Notes under the pieces: generated by a model
Told to the model about the DNA's origin: nothing
Seen by the model: the letters and a program-made list of their open reading frames with translations, nothing else
The model's database searches: none
Shown here: positions 1 to 9,800 of the stretch, piece by piece
How positions within the stretch are numbered: the stretch's first letter is position 1
How the letters are laid out: every line of letters begins with the position of its first letter
Made by a program: the position numbers and the translations under genes
DNA from: Xanthoparmelia taractica
Lineage: Eukaryota; Ascomycota; Lecanoromycetes; Lecanorales; Parmeliaceae
DNA length: 18,233 nucleotides
NCBI GenBank assembly: GCA_033085395.1
Contig: JANQBS010000501.1
Location: 1-18,233 of the forward strand
Reading direction: 5' to 3'

Positions 1-91
1 GTCATTAAGGAGTTCATGAATAACGTCTATATATATGTAGATTAATGGGTCTAGATTTGCGTATGGCTGAAATTTGTTTATGGCTGGGTAG

Positions 92-118
92 CACTCAGCC
101 GAGGAACGAGGCTGAGTG
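92..118. repeat. Short perfect hairpin
   Basis: Two 9-base arms, cactcagcc (92-100) and ggctgagtg (110-118), can pair around a 9-base loop. No open reading frame of recognisable identity surrounds it. It could be part of a decayed transposon end or simply chance; its function is unknown. A second, imperfect inverted pair (10 of 12 positions matching) lies at about 233-272. Confidence 0.4.
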
Positions 119-317
119 TGGGGCACGATTAACCCCTGTAACGCCAGTAACAACAGAGGCACTTACCTCGTTGCACAATCTGATCAAATAGGAAAGCTTG
201 TGCGCTTAATGAGCCGAAGAAACAGCGCATTCAGAGGCACGTACGAGTACAGCAGCTCGCAAGTGCCGCCCAAGTATTATCTGCCAAACAAATCCTCCTT
301 TGGGATTAATATCGAAT

Positions 318-602
318 CTTTTGTGCAAGATAAATAACGAAGTCAAAGTTCGTCGATCGATCAGATTAGTGGTCCTGGAAAAGGCGAAGGTGATGAGTTA
401 TGAGGACCTTGAGGAGGTACGAGCGAAGCAAGCGTACCGCAGAAGAGAAAGCTACGGTGGAAAAGGGGTAGGGGAAAGCGCGGGCGCAAGCGCAAGAGTC
501 CTGCGCTAGAGGAGGCTTCGTCAGTGTCAACGGACAACGAAGTGCTGGAGCCAGTGAAAGCCCCAGCGCCATGGAGGGTCTCGGTGGCGCGAGTGTACTG
601 GA
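318..602 (+). pseudogene. pogo/Tigger-type DDE transposase, C-terminal fragment, frameshifted
   Basis: The reading frame starting near 318 gives an Arg/Lys/Glu-rich stretch containing VMSYEDLEEVRAKQA, which I recognise as the C-terminal tail of fungal pogo/Tigger (CENP-B-like DDE) transposases. The tail then continues in other frames: one extra base near 435 moves to a frame reading TAEEKATVEKG, and one extra T at about 469 moves to a frame reading GRGKRGRKRKSPALEE and then APAPWRVSVARV. So two single-base insertions have broken it. The DNA-binding domain and the catalytic DDE core, which should lie upstream, are not visible in 1-317, and homology stops near 602 although the last frame stays open to 784. 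Base composition is normal, so this relic decayed by small insertions and truncation rather than by the C-to-T damage seen further right. It is non-functional. Confidence 0.75.
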
Positions 603-640
603 AAAGTGTTGTTGAACTTGCTTTAAGGATGATCGTACGT

Positions 641-1545
641 GAGATTTGTGTAGGTTATATAGTATATGAAGAGAAGACAACGTTGTATAATACTACCATC
701 TTGCCAAAATCACTCCATCGCGACACGACTCCGCTGTTGTTCACATATCTCAAGTCTATTCCACGTGAGTCTATGGAATTATGACCAATGTATCACCCGT
801 TCTTCAGCCACTTCTGCACCTGAGACCCATGTGCAGCGAGCAAACACCACCCTCCTGGCCATGGTGTCGATCGTTTCATCATGGCGTCGAGATCCGCTTC
901 AGCTGCGTATCCCCTGCTCAACCACGATCAAGGGCAAGCCTTCACATTTCGGAGAAATGGTTTGGTAGTCTTGTTAAGAAAGAACATGGCTCCAAGCTTT
1001 GAAGACACTCTGACCTCAGTAAAGGCATCTTCGCCGGGTAGAGAATGGGGGGACAAACAACCTCGCGGCCCCGCAAAGGGATTTAGCGCGCTTCTGTTAT
1101 ATTGCATGTTGTGCGTATTGTAGTTGACGCCATTCCTCCCTGCTCTTCGCTGTACCGTAGAATGGCCAGTTTCTTTACAGTACTTCAGTGATCTCAGCGG
1201 TCGCAGCGAACAGCTGGCGGTCAATATTAACCGACGCCTTCTTCTCTGAGACAACACATGGTTCTACGGTTAAAGAATCGTGTGACACTCCTGACCCATA
1301 CCGATGCTTCCTTCTGCCTCCTGACTTCGCTTGCGGATTTGTTGCAGTCGCTGCCGGGTGCGTGCGGGCTCAGCAGTCAAAAGGTAGACAAGGAACCTTC
1401 TATGCTGGATATAAGTAGCACTTCCGGCTTTGGATCTCACTCCTGTGATGTCGGAATAAGCTTCCCGCGAATCTACAGCCGAGCGAGTCTGGTGCCTCGC
1501 CACCTCTGTCATGAGCAAAGAATCGTGAGTAGTCTCCGCGAGGGT
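641..1545. other. Intergenic stretch, no recognisable gene
   Basis: Several short open frames occur on both strands (up to about 120 codons), but none gives a protein I recognise. They overlap one another without a favoured frame and have no visible intron signals that would join them. Composition is like the ankyrin gene next door and is not AT-rich. The part nearest 1545 is the likely 3' untranslated region of the minus-strand ankyrin gene. Confidence 0.5.
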
Positions 1546-1560
1546 TCAGGTGCGTGGGCG

Positions 1561-1957
1561 AGCGGCGCCTTTCTCGAGCAGCAGCTCTACAGTAGCCTTG
1601 TGCTCATTCTGGGCCGCATATGATAGCGGTGTCCCGGCCCCATAAATTCTCGGCCTCGATAGCGGCGCCTTTCTCGAGCAGCAGCTCTACAGTAGCCTTG
1701 TGCTCATTCTGGGCCGCATATGATAGCGGTGTCTGGCCGTTAACACTCTTGGCCTCGATAGCGGCGCCTTTCTCGAGCAGCAGCTTCACAGTAGCCTTAT
1801 GCCAATTCTCGGCCGCATATGATAGCGGTGTCTGGCCGTTAACACTCTTGGCCTCGATAGCGGCGCCTTTCTCAAGCAGCAGCTCTATAGTAGGATTGTG
1901 CCCATTCTTGGCCGCATATGATAGCGGCGTCAGGCCGAAAGAATCTTCTGCCTTGAT
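1561..1957 (-). repeat. 99-bp tandem repeats coding ankyrin units
   Basis: Four tandem units start at 1561, 1661, 1760 and 1859 (spacings 100, 99 and 99), each coding one 33-residue ankyrin repeat. The first 73 bases of the 1561 and 1661 units are identical. The 1661 and 1760 units differ at only a few positions clustered in the middle. The 100-base spacing of the first pair marks the one-base insertion that shifts the frame. Such near-identity points to recent duplication or conversion between units. Confidence 0.9.
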
Positions 1958-2848
1958 ATCAGCGCTCTTGTTATCCAATAAACCTTGCACCACATCCGGC
2001 CAGCCTTCTATCGCTGCCCATATCAATAGTTCGTTCTTTTTTTGAAGATCAGGAAGTTTCTCAATCAAAACCAGAGCCATAGACTCATAGTGATGTTGAA
2101 GTTCGGGCTTCTGAAGGAACAGCCAGGCAACTCCCTCGTACCCATTTTCTGCCGCTGCCTGGAATGGAGTTTTTTTGTCCTTATTCTCCGGTTCCAACTT
2201 GGCGTGATTGTTTGCGAGGATCGCTACTACCTTCTCATGGCCTCGCTGAGCCGCTATATGCAGTGCCGTGTTTCCATCGTTATCGATGACCTCGCGGTCA
2301 GCTTGTCGTGCAAGCATCTCAGTGACTGTACAATGTCCACGTTCGGCGGACCAGTGCAGCGCAGTCCGTCCACCTGAATCCTGAAAATTTATGCCTTTGT
2401 GCTCAGAAGTCGGATCGTCGACATTGTCTTTCTGCAATAGCATCTCTATGCCCTTGTCCCAGCCACGGATTGCAGCTTCATGAAGTGGTGTTCTCCCATC
2501 TTTGTCGCTCAGGTGATGATGGGTTCGTCGATCGCCTAAAAGGTCTTCGACAAATTTGTCCTCTTTCAGCGCTACAGCCCAGTGCAATGCAGTCCATCCA
2601 AGTTCATCCTGGTCATTAATATCCGGCGACCTGTCTCGCCCAGATATCGTGAGGATGGAGAGCTGCCTAGAGGGGCGCTTTTGGAGGAGTTCAGTTAGTC
2701 GGTCGTAATCAGCTTTTATTACTGCCCGATGAAGCTCGGTGATCCCTTTGCCTTTTCTAGGCTTAGGTTCCAGCTGCGGCCGGCCGGTATTACCAACCCG
2801 GGTTGTCGTGACGACGGGAAACGGTAGTGATTTTCGCATTCTTTTCAT
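1604..2848 (-). CDS. Ankyrin-repeat protein, C-terminus frameshifted
   Basis: The 414-residue product is almost entirely ankyrin repeats, the 33-residue helix-turn-helix units that form a protein-binding solenoid. After a basic, Pro-rich N-terminus (about residues 1-45), repeats run from about residue 50 to the end, with motifs such as DELGWTALHWAVALKEDKF, DGRTPLHEAAIRGWDKG, GGRTALHWSAERGHCTV and DGNTALHIAAQRGHEKVV, then a weaker stretch, then four repeats of the type GQTPLSYAA..HKATVELLLEKGAAIEAKSVN. No enzyme domain, signal peptide or membrane segment is visible. The start is the first ATG (2848); another follows at 2839. The frame upstream is open without ATG to a stop at 2960-2962, so a spliced N-terminal exon is possible. 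In the last repeat an extra base near 1633-1635 turns the expected GQTPLSYAA into GRDTAIICGPE and a premature stop. Without it the frame would run one more repeat and stop at 1546-1548. In fungi, highly similar ankyrin units are common in NLR-like and heterokaryon-incompatibility proteins, but no nucleotide-binding domain is present here. Confidence 0.85.
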   Translation of the reverse strand: MKRMRKSLPFPVVTTTRVGNTGRPQLEPKPRKGKGITELHRAVIKADYDRLTELLQKRPSRQLSILTISGRDRSPDINDQDELGWTALHWAVALKEDKFVEDLLGDRRTHHHLSDKDGRTPLHEAAIRGWDKGIEMLLQKDNVDDPTSEHKGINFQDSGGRTALHWSAERGHCTVTEMLARQADREVIDNDGNTALHIAAQRGHEKVVAILANNHAKLEPENKDKKTPFQAAAENGYEGVAWLFLQKPELQHHYESMALVLIEKLPDLQKKNELLIWAAIEGWPDVVQGLLDNKSADIKAEDSFGLTPLSYAAKNGHNPTIELLLEKGAAIEAKSVNGQTPLSYAAENWHKATVKLLLEKGAAIEAKSVNGQTPLSYAAQNEHKATVELLLEKGAAIEAENLWGRDTAIICGPE

Positions 2849-3130
2849 TTGGATTTCAATGTTATATCGGAAATCACAAGCGACTCGATAGGAGGCGGCA
2901 ATATATGATATAAGGTGGAAGATCTGGGCTGGGATTTGGAAAATCGGAAGGACAGCTGGCTAATACATATATGTCAAGCTTTCGCTGGGCCGGGAGGTTC
3001 GGGTCCGAGGCCCGGGCCAGCCTTGCAAGTTGTAATCGTATGGGAACACGCTACGGAGGTCTGCACCGAAAGTCCTGAAATGCCAAGCCCTTGGCATTCC
3101 TGTAGGGCTGACAGCCAAAATTCTTGAATA
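2849..3130. other. Upstream region of the ankyrin gene; junction with AT-rich DNA
   Basis: This stretch separates the ankyrin start codon from the AT-rich block. The minus-strand ankyrin frame stays open through 2959 without a methionine codon. On the minus strand a possible 3' splice site (CTTGACATATATGTATTAG, with the acceptor TAG at 2960-2962) sits exactly where that open frame begins, so an upstream exon is conceivable. A GC-rich patch lies at 2985-3025. No convincing TATA element or known regulatory site can be assigned. Confidence 0.4.
3079..3098. repeat. Inverted repeat near the transposon junction
   Basis: Arms aatgccaag (3079-3087) and cttggcatt (3090-3098) flank two bases. It lies just outside the end of the Tc1/mariner transposase frame. 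It could mark the element's end, but no matching partner is available in the window because the other end of that element lies beyond 18233. Confidence 0.35.
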
Positions 3131-3136
3131 TCTTCA

Positions 3137-4272
3137 TTATTGTCTAGCATTCTTCATATAGCTACGTATATACTCATTAGCCCGCTCAGTTAAATTATAT
3201 AGTTATACGTTATCACCCTCGCGACTCTCCCGATACTCATTACCCCCTTTTAGACGAATTACCTCCGTAATATACCTCGATATACGCTTAATTCAAGTCT
3301 AAATCCTACTCTAAGAAAGATTCTTTCAACACTTAATCTAAGCTCGTTCTACCTCAATTCGAGTCCTAGGTGCATCTTTTTTAATAATTTCCCGCTTTAT
3401 TTAGGGTTAGCAAGACTCAATCATATTAAGATCTAATGAATTTCCATATCAGAGTAAACGCATAATATTCAAACTCAGAAAGACTAATTCCTAAAACTTC
3501 GAGACATATATCGAGGTCTTATCCTTTATTACGATAATTTTAGAACGTTTCTTCTTACACTTCGTAGCGAACTTAAAAAGCTTAAGAATAAGTATCTATT
3601 TTTAATAGCGATATTAGTTAATTTCTCTCTTCTTTCTCGTAATAATAGTCTTTTTAATATCGACAATAAATCTTTATTTAGACTTCTTTTTAAAAAGATT
3701 TCGAAGTCTTATACGACGTAAACCCGTTATCAACTTTTAATTCTTCTTATACTTTAATTCTAGATTCTTATTTATCTTAGCAAAATCCTTCTCACATTAC
3801 TTCTTTTCAACTACGATCTTCTTAATTTAAATATAAAATAATTTCTTCTTATTATATAAAAAATAATCTTAAAATATAAACTTTATATATCGCTAAAAGC
3901 GACGTCGAATAATAGATTTAACATAGATCTTACTAGATTAACGTTATTAACGCACGCGTTCTTATCTCGAGTTTAAGATTACACTAATTTCGTTACTTTA
4001 AATCATATTCTTTTATTATTTAATAATTTAGTTCTTATATCGAAGTGCAAATTAATAGCGAGCTTTTATTATAACTTTCGTAAGAGATAATTTCTTCGTT
4101 GTTTTAATTAATCGAAAGTTATTACGCTTAAGAACTCGAAGAACGATTATTAATAAGATTCCCTGCTTAGTAGCAAGTATAAACGAGATCTTTTCACGAT
4201 TATAATAATTCTTTCGAATAACAATAATAACACTCTCGAGCTTAGATATAATAATAAATAATCGTTTAGATC
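3137..4272 (-). pseudogene. Tc1/mariner (DD34E) transposase, RIP-damaged, 5' part displaced
   Basis: On the minus strand one frame runs from 4272 to a stop at 3139-3137 (378 codons) with no net frame change, and it reads as a fungal Tc1/mariner transposase once TAA/TAG are seen as former Gln or Trp codons. Recognisable pieces are the HTH tail (SLTK near 4090), the first catalytic block (SNETSVIL), the second (KDKT), the third (NSLDLNMIES) and the C-terminal RLKGGNEYRES. The first catalytic Asp is now Asn (AAC, 3994-3992). The second Asp (GAT, 3523-3521) and the Glu (GAG, 3418-3416) remain, with exactly 34 residues between them. The N-terminal helix-turn-helix part is absent because the outer Gypsy element begins at 4273. 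The rest should lie beyond that element's other LTR, outside this window. It is inactive: there are many stops. Terminal inverted repeats could not be assigned. Confidence 0.88.
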
Positions 4273-4486
4273 TATTAGAACTACAACTAGATCAAGTTAA
4301 TAATAATGTGTAACGAATAAATTAAGTCTAAGGAGGAACTATCTAGCTGGGAAGAAATACCTATAAGGGACGCCAAGGCCTGTAGGAGCTAGTTCTAGTT
4401 CCAATTGGAAAGGAAAGTCGTAGTCTCAATTGAGAAAGTAAGTCGACTTGATGTTATAGGTCTATGTGATCGTTATACTCGTAACA
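4273..4486 (-). repeat. 3' LTR of outer Gypsy element (214 bp)
   Basis: On the plus strand it runs from tattag (original TGTTAG) to cgtaaca. Read on the minus strand it begins TGTTACGAG, the usual TG start, directly after the polypurine tract. Compared with the copy at 18115 it is the less mutated one: most differences are G or C here and A or T there. Confidence 0.85.
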
Positions 4487-4500
4487 TTATTTCCTCTCTC
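4487..4500 (-). promoter_or_regulatory. Polypurine tract of outer element
   Basis: Minus-strand GAGAGAGGAAATAA lies immediately before the TGTTACGAG start of the 3' LTR. This is where plus-strand DNA synthesis primes during reverse transcription, and it fixes the inner edge and orientation of the LTR. Confidence 0.75.
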
Positions 4501-4680
4501 AAATAGCGATGTCTTAGCGCTATAGAAGAATAGTATTCGCATATAGAAATAATTTCGAACGTCTAGAAGAAACGTATACTAATGTAGAGACGAAATATAA
4601 GATATTTCGATTTGCCCGAAGCTGGCCGAATTATTTAAATAATAAGTAAAAATTAATTGAGATCTAATTCTCTATTGGGC

Positions 4681-4776
4681 CTAGTGCGATTTATTAAAAT
4701 ATCGTCTATGAAATTTATTCATCACTTTCTTAGAGTCTTTAAACTTATCTTGATTCGCATAGTATTAGTTATTATC
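4681..4776 (-). pseudogene. Outer pol 3' end: second half of the chromodomain
   Basis: This is the tail of the outer Pol protein, separated from the rest (12060 and up) by the inner Gypsy element. On the minus strand, joined to the sequence ending at 12060 with one copy of the 5-bp target removed, the frame runs on through the chromodomain C-terminal half. It reads FKDSKKVMNKFHRRYFNKSH, which matches the usual end of chromovirus chromodomains, and then meets TAG at 4683-4681. Chromodomains direct integration towards histone-methylated heterochromatin. The expected Trp just after the insertion point now reads TAA. Confidence 0.8.
4772..4776. repeat. Target-site duplication, left copy (ttatc)
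   Basis: The five bases ttatc immediately before the inner 5' LTR are repeated at 12060-12064 immediately after the inner 3' LTR. Five bases is the normal Ty3/Gypsy target duplication, and it confirms both element edges. Confidence 0.92.
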
Positions 4777-5044
4777 TATTAGGTCTAGCGCTGCATGCGC
4801 CTTAGCGCCGACTACTTATGAGTCCGGGGTTTATTGCGGGGTTATAGCGGGGTTCATGATCTAAGGCCTTGGTGGGGCCTTGGCGATTATATATCTTCTT
4901 CGTATATTCTAGGATTTTCGTATTCCTTAGAAATTAGTTCTATTAGAACTTAGTATCTAATAAAGAAATTATTATCGTATTAACGATACGTCTCTTATAT
5001 TAATTAGGGCCGCTTACTAAGCGCCAGCGGACTAATTTCTTATA
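4777..5044 (+). repeat. 5' LTR of inner Gypsy element
   Basis: It begins tattaggtctagcg (original TG changed to TA) and ends ttcttata (original CA end changed to TA). Its first half keeps G/C-rich sequence such as gcatgc and gagtccgggg that is mutated in the 3' LTR, whereas its second half is more mutated than the 3' copy. Confidence 0.93.
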
Positions 5045-5199
5045 ATTCTAATTTCTTAATCTTTTAAAGAAAGAGACTTATCGTCGCTACGATATTAAAC
5101 TCTTTATCGAATCAAAATAAATATATCTTAGAGCGATGTAACTTCGATATTAGTTTTTAAGGATTTACTTTAAAAGATTAAATAATTTTAAAGAAACGT

Positions 5200-6160
5200 C
5201 TTAAGAATATTAGAGTAGAAAATCGTCGATTAGAGTTGAAATAAGAGTTAACTAAGTTGCGAGCACGTAATAACGTGCTATGTAATTCGAACTCCCTTAT
5301 AATCGTCGCTAAAGCGATAGCGATTTCATCTATTATTTTATTTTTAATAGATATTTTAATTAAAGCGAAAATATTTCGTCTCGAAAGAATATATTTTTAT
5401 AAGAGTGATAGTAAAGAGAAATATTTACGTTAATTTCGCGAAGTCGAAATTCGATTTCTTATAAGTCTCGAGTATTTTATTATCGATTAAGCTAAGATTA
5501 TCTATTATATATAATTCTTAAAAGGCGATTCTAATACGTAGTAATATAAGTATTTTTAAGCTTATAGATTAAAAGAGATTATCTTTAAATTTTTTAAATT
5601 ATTTTTACTCGACTTAATTATAAACTTAATAAGTTATCGCTTATTCGCTTATAAAAAGTAAGAAGCGACGAAATAGCGATAAGATTAAAAGATCTTAGTT
5701 TTTAAGATTTATCTAAAAAAATTGAAAGTCTATTTGCTCTCGTTTACGAAGAAGTATTAAGCGAATTTTTTCTTAATTAAGCTACGACCTAAGCTAAAGA
5801 ATAAGATTTTTAATATTAATAATATACTTAAATAGAGAGAAGAAATTCTTACTATAATAATTATATAAAAAACGATTTTAAAGCGCGCGCGCCTTAGTGG
5901 CGACGGTTTTAATTCGAAATAGTTCGAGAAATCTAATAAAGATAAGTCTCTAAAAGCTCGAATTTCGAAATCTAATACGATTTCGAAGAATAATATTAAG
6001 ACTACGCGTACTCGAGAAGAGAGCAAGAAACGTAGAGCTAAGATCGCTAATTCTAATCTTAAAATATTTAACGTTTATTAATATTATTAGAAATTAGATT
6101 ATTTAAAATCGAATTGCCTCGATAAGAATAAATCGATTATTATCGTCGCGGCGATATCGA
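5200..6160 (+). pseudogene. Inner element gag, RIP-damaged
   Basis: Gag forms the retrotransposon particle and packages RNA. The firm landmark is a CCHC zinc knuckle at 6076-6117 in the frame of codon 6115. The spacing C-X2-C-X4-H-X4-C is exact, but the first two Cys codons now read TAT (6076, 6085), the His reads TAT (6100), and only the last Cys (TGC, 6115) survives. Leu-Lys-Ser-Asn before the last Cys is typical. The upstream part shows Lys/Arg- and Leu-rich helical segments with many stops, as expected for a capsid region, but the start codon cannot be fixed and the left limit is approximate. The RT frame downstream lies one base back relative to this frame, as in elements that make Pol by -1 frameshifting. 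Confidence 0.7.
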
Positions 6161-9100
6161 TAAAAAACGAATTAATTTCGTAAGCGTCTCTAAAGCGAAG
6201 TAAGAAAAACGAATAATAAAGATAACTTCTTTTATTATTACGAAGAGATAAATTAAGCTATAGAGTAATTAAAGATAACTTATTACTCTACTTGATTACG
6301 AGGCGTATATTAATTTAATTGCGTAGAAGTTCGTGATTTAGTAGAATCTTTAATTATATATTATTATCTTATCGTAGGCGAAAGCGCTAAGCGAATAAGA
6401 TATATATTATTATAATACTTATTAGCTAGATTATTAAATAGTCGATAGCTAAGATTAAGAGCGATAGTATAATATATTATTTTACGTCGTAGATCAAGAA
6501 GATCTCGATATCGTATTAAGTATACTCGCGTTATATTAATTATATATTTTACTTAATTCTACGACGGCGTAATAACGATTTAAGATTAATACTAAGAAAC
6601 TTTAGATTAAAGAATTAATTAAATTTACTTAAAGAATCGAGTGAGAATCGAATATATTCGTAATCGTATACGCTGCGATAACGCGAGGCGAATCGAAGAA
6701 TATCGATAACTTAAAGCTCTTAAGAAAACTACTAAAGTTTAAGAATATCTTTTTTAATAATATAATAGAAATCTTATCTACGTTTAAGTAGAGAGATTAT
6801 ACTATAGAGATAGAGAAAGATAAAGAGTTACTCTATAGACTTCTTTATAATTTATCTTAAATTAACCTATCGAAGCTGAGACGATATCTTAAGAAATTAC
6901 TCTATAAGAATTAAATTCGTTATTTAACTTTCTTCGCTGAAGTCTTTATTCTCTTTATCTTAAAGAAGAATAATAAATTATATCTTTACGTAGATTATCG
7001 GAATTTAAATACGATAACGATAAAGAATCGATACTTATTATCTCTAATTACTAAGACGTTAAATCGCTTATACGACGTTAAAGTATTTTTAAAGTTAGAT
7101 TTTAAGAATATTTATTATAGAATTCGTATTAAGAAGGGCGACGAGTAAAAGACTACGTTTCGTATTCGCTATAACTATTTTGAATACTTAGTAATATCTT
7201 TCGACCTTATAAATGCATTAGCTACGTTTTAAGTCTATATTAATAGAGTTCTTATAGATCTTATAAATATTACGTATATAATATATTTAAATAATATTTT
7301 AATCTATAGCGCTAAGTCGGCGAAATATTAAAAGCACGTTAAGTAAGTACTTAAGTGATTACGTTAATTTTAATTATATGTAAATCTAAAGAAATATTAG
7401 TTTTATACTAAATTAGTTGAGTTTTTAGAGTTCGTTATAATTATTAATAATATAGTTATAAATTAAAAACGTGTAATAACGATTCGAGAATAATTAACGC
7501 CGCGAAGCTATCGAAAAGTATAAGTTTTCTTAAACTTTGCAAATTTTTATCGATGTTTTATTTTTAAGTACTCTATTATTATAGCGTTTCTTATTAACTT
7601 ATTTAAAAATAATAAGATTAATAAGAAGTTAGAATCGTTTAAGTAACTAGAAGACGCTAGATTAACTTTTAAATAATTACGTAATACTTTTACAATTACG
7701 TTATTTCTATAATATTACGATTCTTAAAAGAAATTACGCGTAGAGACTAATATCTCTAACTTTGACGTGAAAGCTATACTTTCGTAATCGAACGATAACG
7801 ATTACTAACGACTCGTCGCGTTCTTTTCTAGAAAAATAATATTAGCGAAATAAAATTATAAGATTCACGATTAAGAATTACTTGCTATCGTCGTAGCGAT
7901 AAAGCAATAGTGTTATTACTTAAAAGATAATATTTACTATATTAAGATCTAATTAGATTATAATAATCTTAAGAAATTTATAAAGTAAAAGAAACTTAAC
8001 TTTAGATAGATTTATTAAGCGCTAAAATTAGTCGCTTATAACTTTGAGATTTTTTATCGAGTAGAAAAATTAAATCTTATAGATACGTCGTCGCGACGAT
8101 TAGATTATAAAAATTAATTATTATTAAATATTAAATTATTATCTATACTTTAAAATAAACTTATTCTTTAAATTAGCGACGAGCTATTATAAAGAGATAA
8201 GAAAGTAATAATAATAATAGCGTCTACGCTACGAGTCGTAGATATTTAGATAATTATTTCAAGAAGAAAGATTAAGATTATACTTAAAATTACGTATAAT
8301 AATTTATAAAAATTAATAAAAACGCTAATTTAAGAATTATAATCTTATAATAATTAAGTGAGCTCTTTTCGAGTTGATGCGAATACGTCTACGAAGCGAC
8401 GTTATACGCGTAATTAAATATAGATCTTAAACTTCGAGAGACTATTATTAAATAATAATCGTCTCTACGTATCTAAGAATAATATCTTATAAGAAGAACT
8501 TATTAATAAATATTATAATAATTCTCTAATAGAATACTTTGGCGCTACGAAGATATATAAGCTTTTTATCTATAAATATTATTAAAATAAAAGTCTTAAG
8601 AATATTATCGATTACGTTAAGATTTACGATATATATTAACGTATTAAGACGTCGCGCTATCGACTCTATAATAAATTAATCTCGCTTCTTATTATTATTA
8701 AATTATAAAAGAAAATTTTTATAAATTTTATTACGAGCTTATCTTCAAGTAAGCTTAAGAACGTTATCTATAACGCTATTTTAGTTATAGTAAATTGATC
8801 TACGAAAATAATTAAATATCTATTAATAATTATTAAAATCGACGTCGCTAAGCTAGCGAAAGTATTTTATATTAAAATTATTTATCGCTACGAAATATTT
8901 AATAATATTATTAGCGATAGAGACTCGATATTTATTAGCGAGTTTTAATTAGCGATTTATTATTATTCGAAGATAAAGCGTTATCTAAACATCGTCTTTT
9001 ATTCTTAAATTAACGATCAAATTAAGTATTAAAATTAGATGCTAAAATATTATCTACGCGTGTTTATTAATAAGAAGCAAATTAATTAAACTAAACTACT

Positions 9101-9800
9101 ATCTATAATAGAGTTTACATATATAAATAATTAATATATCTTTATCGGAACGATATTATTCTTCTTAATATATAGATATTATTCGAAAGTACATTGAGAG
9201 ATCGAGAACGACTTCGTCGAGAAGAGAATATTCGCTATAAATAAAAAGATAAAAAGATTATAGACGCTAAGAGATAAGATAGTAGAGCGACTACGTAGCG
9301 CTATTACGACTTAAGTTAAGTAGTATAATAAATCGTATTAATCTTAGAGCTATAAAGTAAGTGATTTAATAATGCTAGCAATTAAGAATCTAAAATAAAG
9401 ACGCTTAAGCAAGAAGTTAGCTTATAAGTATATAAGGCTCTTTCGAATTATAAACAAAGTAGAGTCGTAAGCGTATCGCTTATTATTGTTTTCTACGTAT
9501 AGAATTTATAATATCTTTTATATATCGTTATTTAAATTATATTATATACGCGATTACAACGAAGCAGCGAAATTCTTTATATAAGTTCTCGAGCTTATCG
9601 AAAATAATAAGATATAAGAGATAGAAGAGATTATTAATAAAGTTAAGAAGTGAAAAGACGTTTAATATAAGATTAAGTAAACTAATTAAGGCGAAGAGTA
9701 TAATTAGTAATTATTAGGCGAAGAATTTAAGTGTATTAATAAGCTAACTTAGATCTATAATACGCGGGAGATTAGTAAGCGAAAGTATTAAATATTAGAT
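6160..9800 (+). pseudogene. Inner element pol: RT, RNase H, integrase, chromodomain
   Basis: Homology holds in one frame (codons starting at multiples of 3) from the RT to the chromodomain, so decay is by substitution only. RT lies at about 6790-7500: LYVDYRNLN, KLDFKNIYYRIRIKKGDE (catalytic Asp at 7098 intact), and YLNNILIYS at 7284, where both Asp of the usual YLDD are now Asn. RNase H is about 7640-8110 (RVETN, HD*ELLAIVVAIK). The integrase zinc-binding region is about 8520-8680. In the core, Asp1 is Asn (8724), Asp2 is kept (8916) and Glu is Lys (9024), with the expected 35-residue spacing. The C-terminal module (LAYKYIRLFRI, AYRL, LFKLYYIRDYN) covers about 9400-9560, and a chromodomain about 9615-9740 (EIEEIINKVKK, YKIK, GEEYN) with Trp codons turned to stops. 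The protease is too eroded for me to place and should lie in 6160-6780. Asterisks mark stops. Confidence 0.9.

Noticed and set aside
366..680. 104-codon minus-strand open frame
   Set aside because: It is antisense to the pogo transposase tail, which explains its low-complexity Ser/Leu/Ala content.
781..1518. Several 70-120 codon open frames on both strands
   Set aside because: No recognisable domain, mutual overlap and no preferred frame; kept only as an unassigned intergenic stretch.
1620..2377. Open frames on the plus strand across the ankyrin gene
   Set aside because: They are mirror frames of the ankyrin repeats; their repeated Ser-Ser-Ser and Ala-Ala-Tyr-Asp motifs simply follow the 99-bp units.
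4273..5044. G/C-richer island in the AT-rich block as a possible surviving gene
   Set aside because: It consists of the two adjacent LTRs, plus a short outer pol tail, which are less mutated; no coding signal of its own.
5757..6026. An 89-codon open frame on the minus strand
   Set aside because: It lies antisense to the inner gag region, is Leu/Ile/Phe-rich from AT bias, and matches no family I know; the plus strand carries the real Gag remnant.
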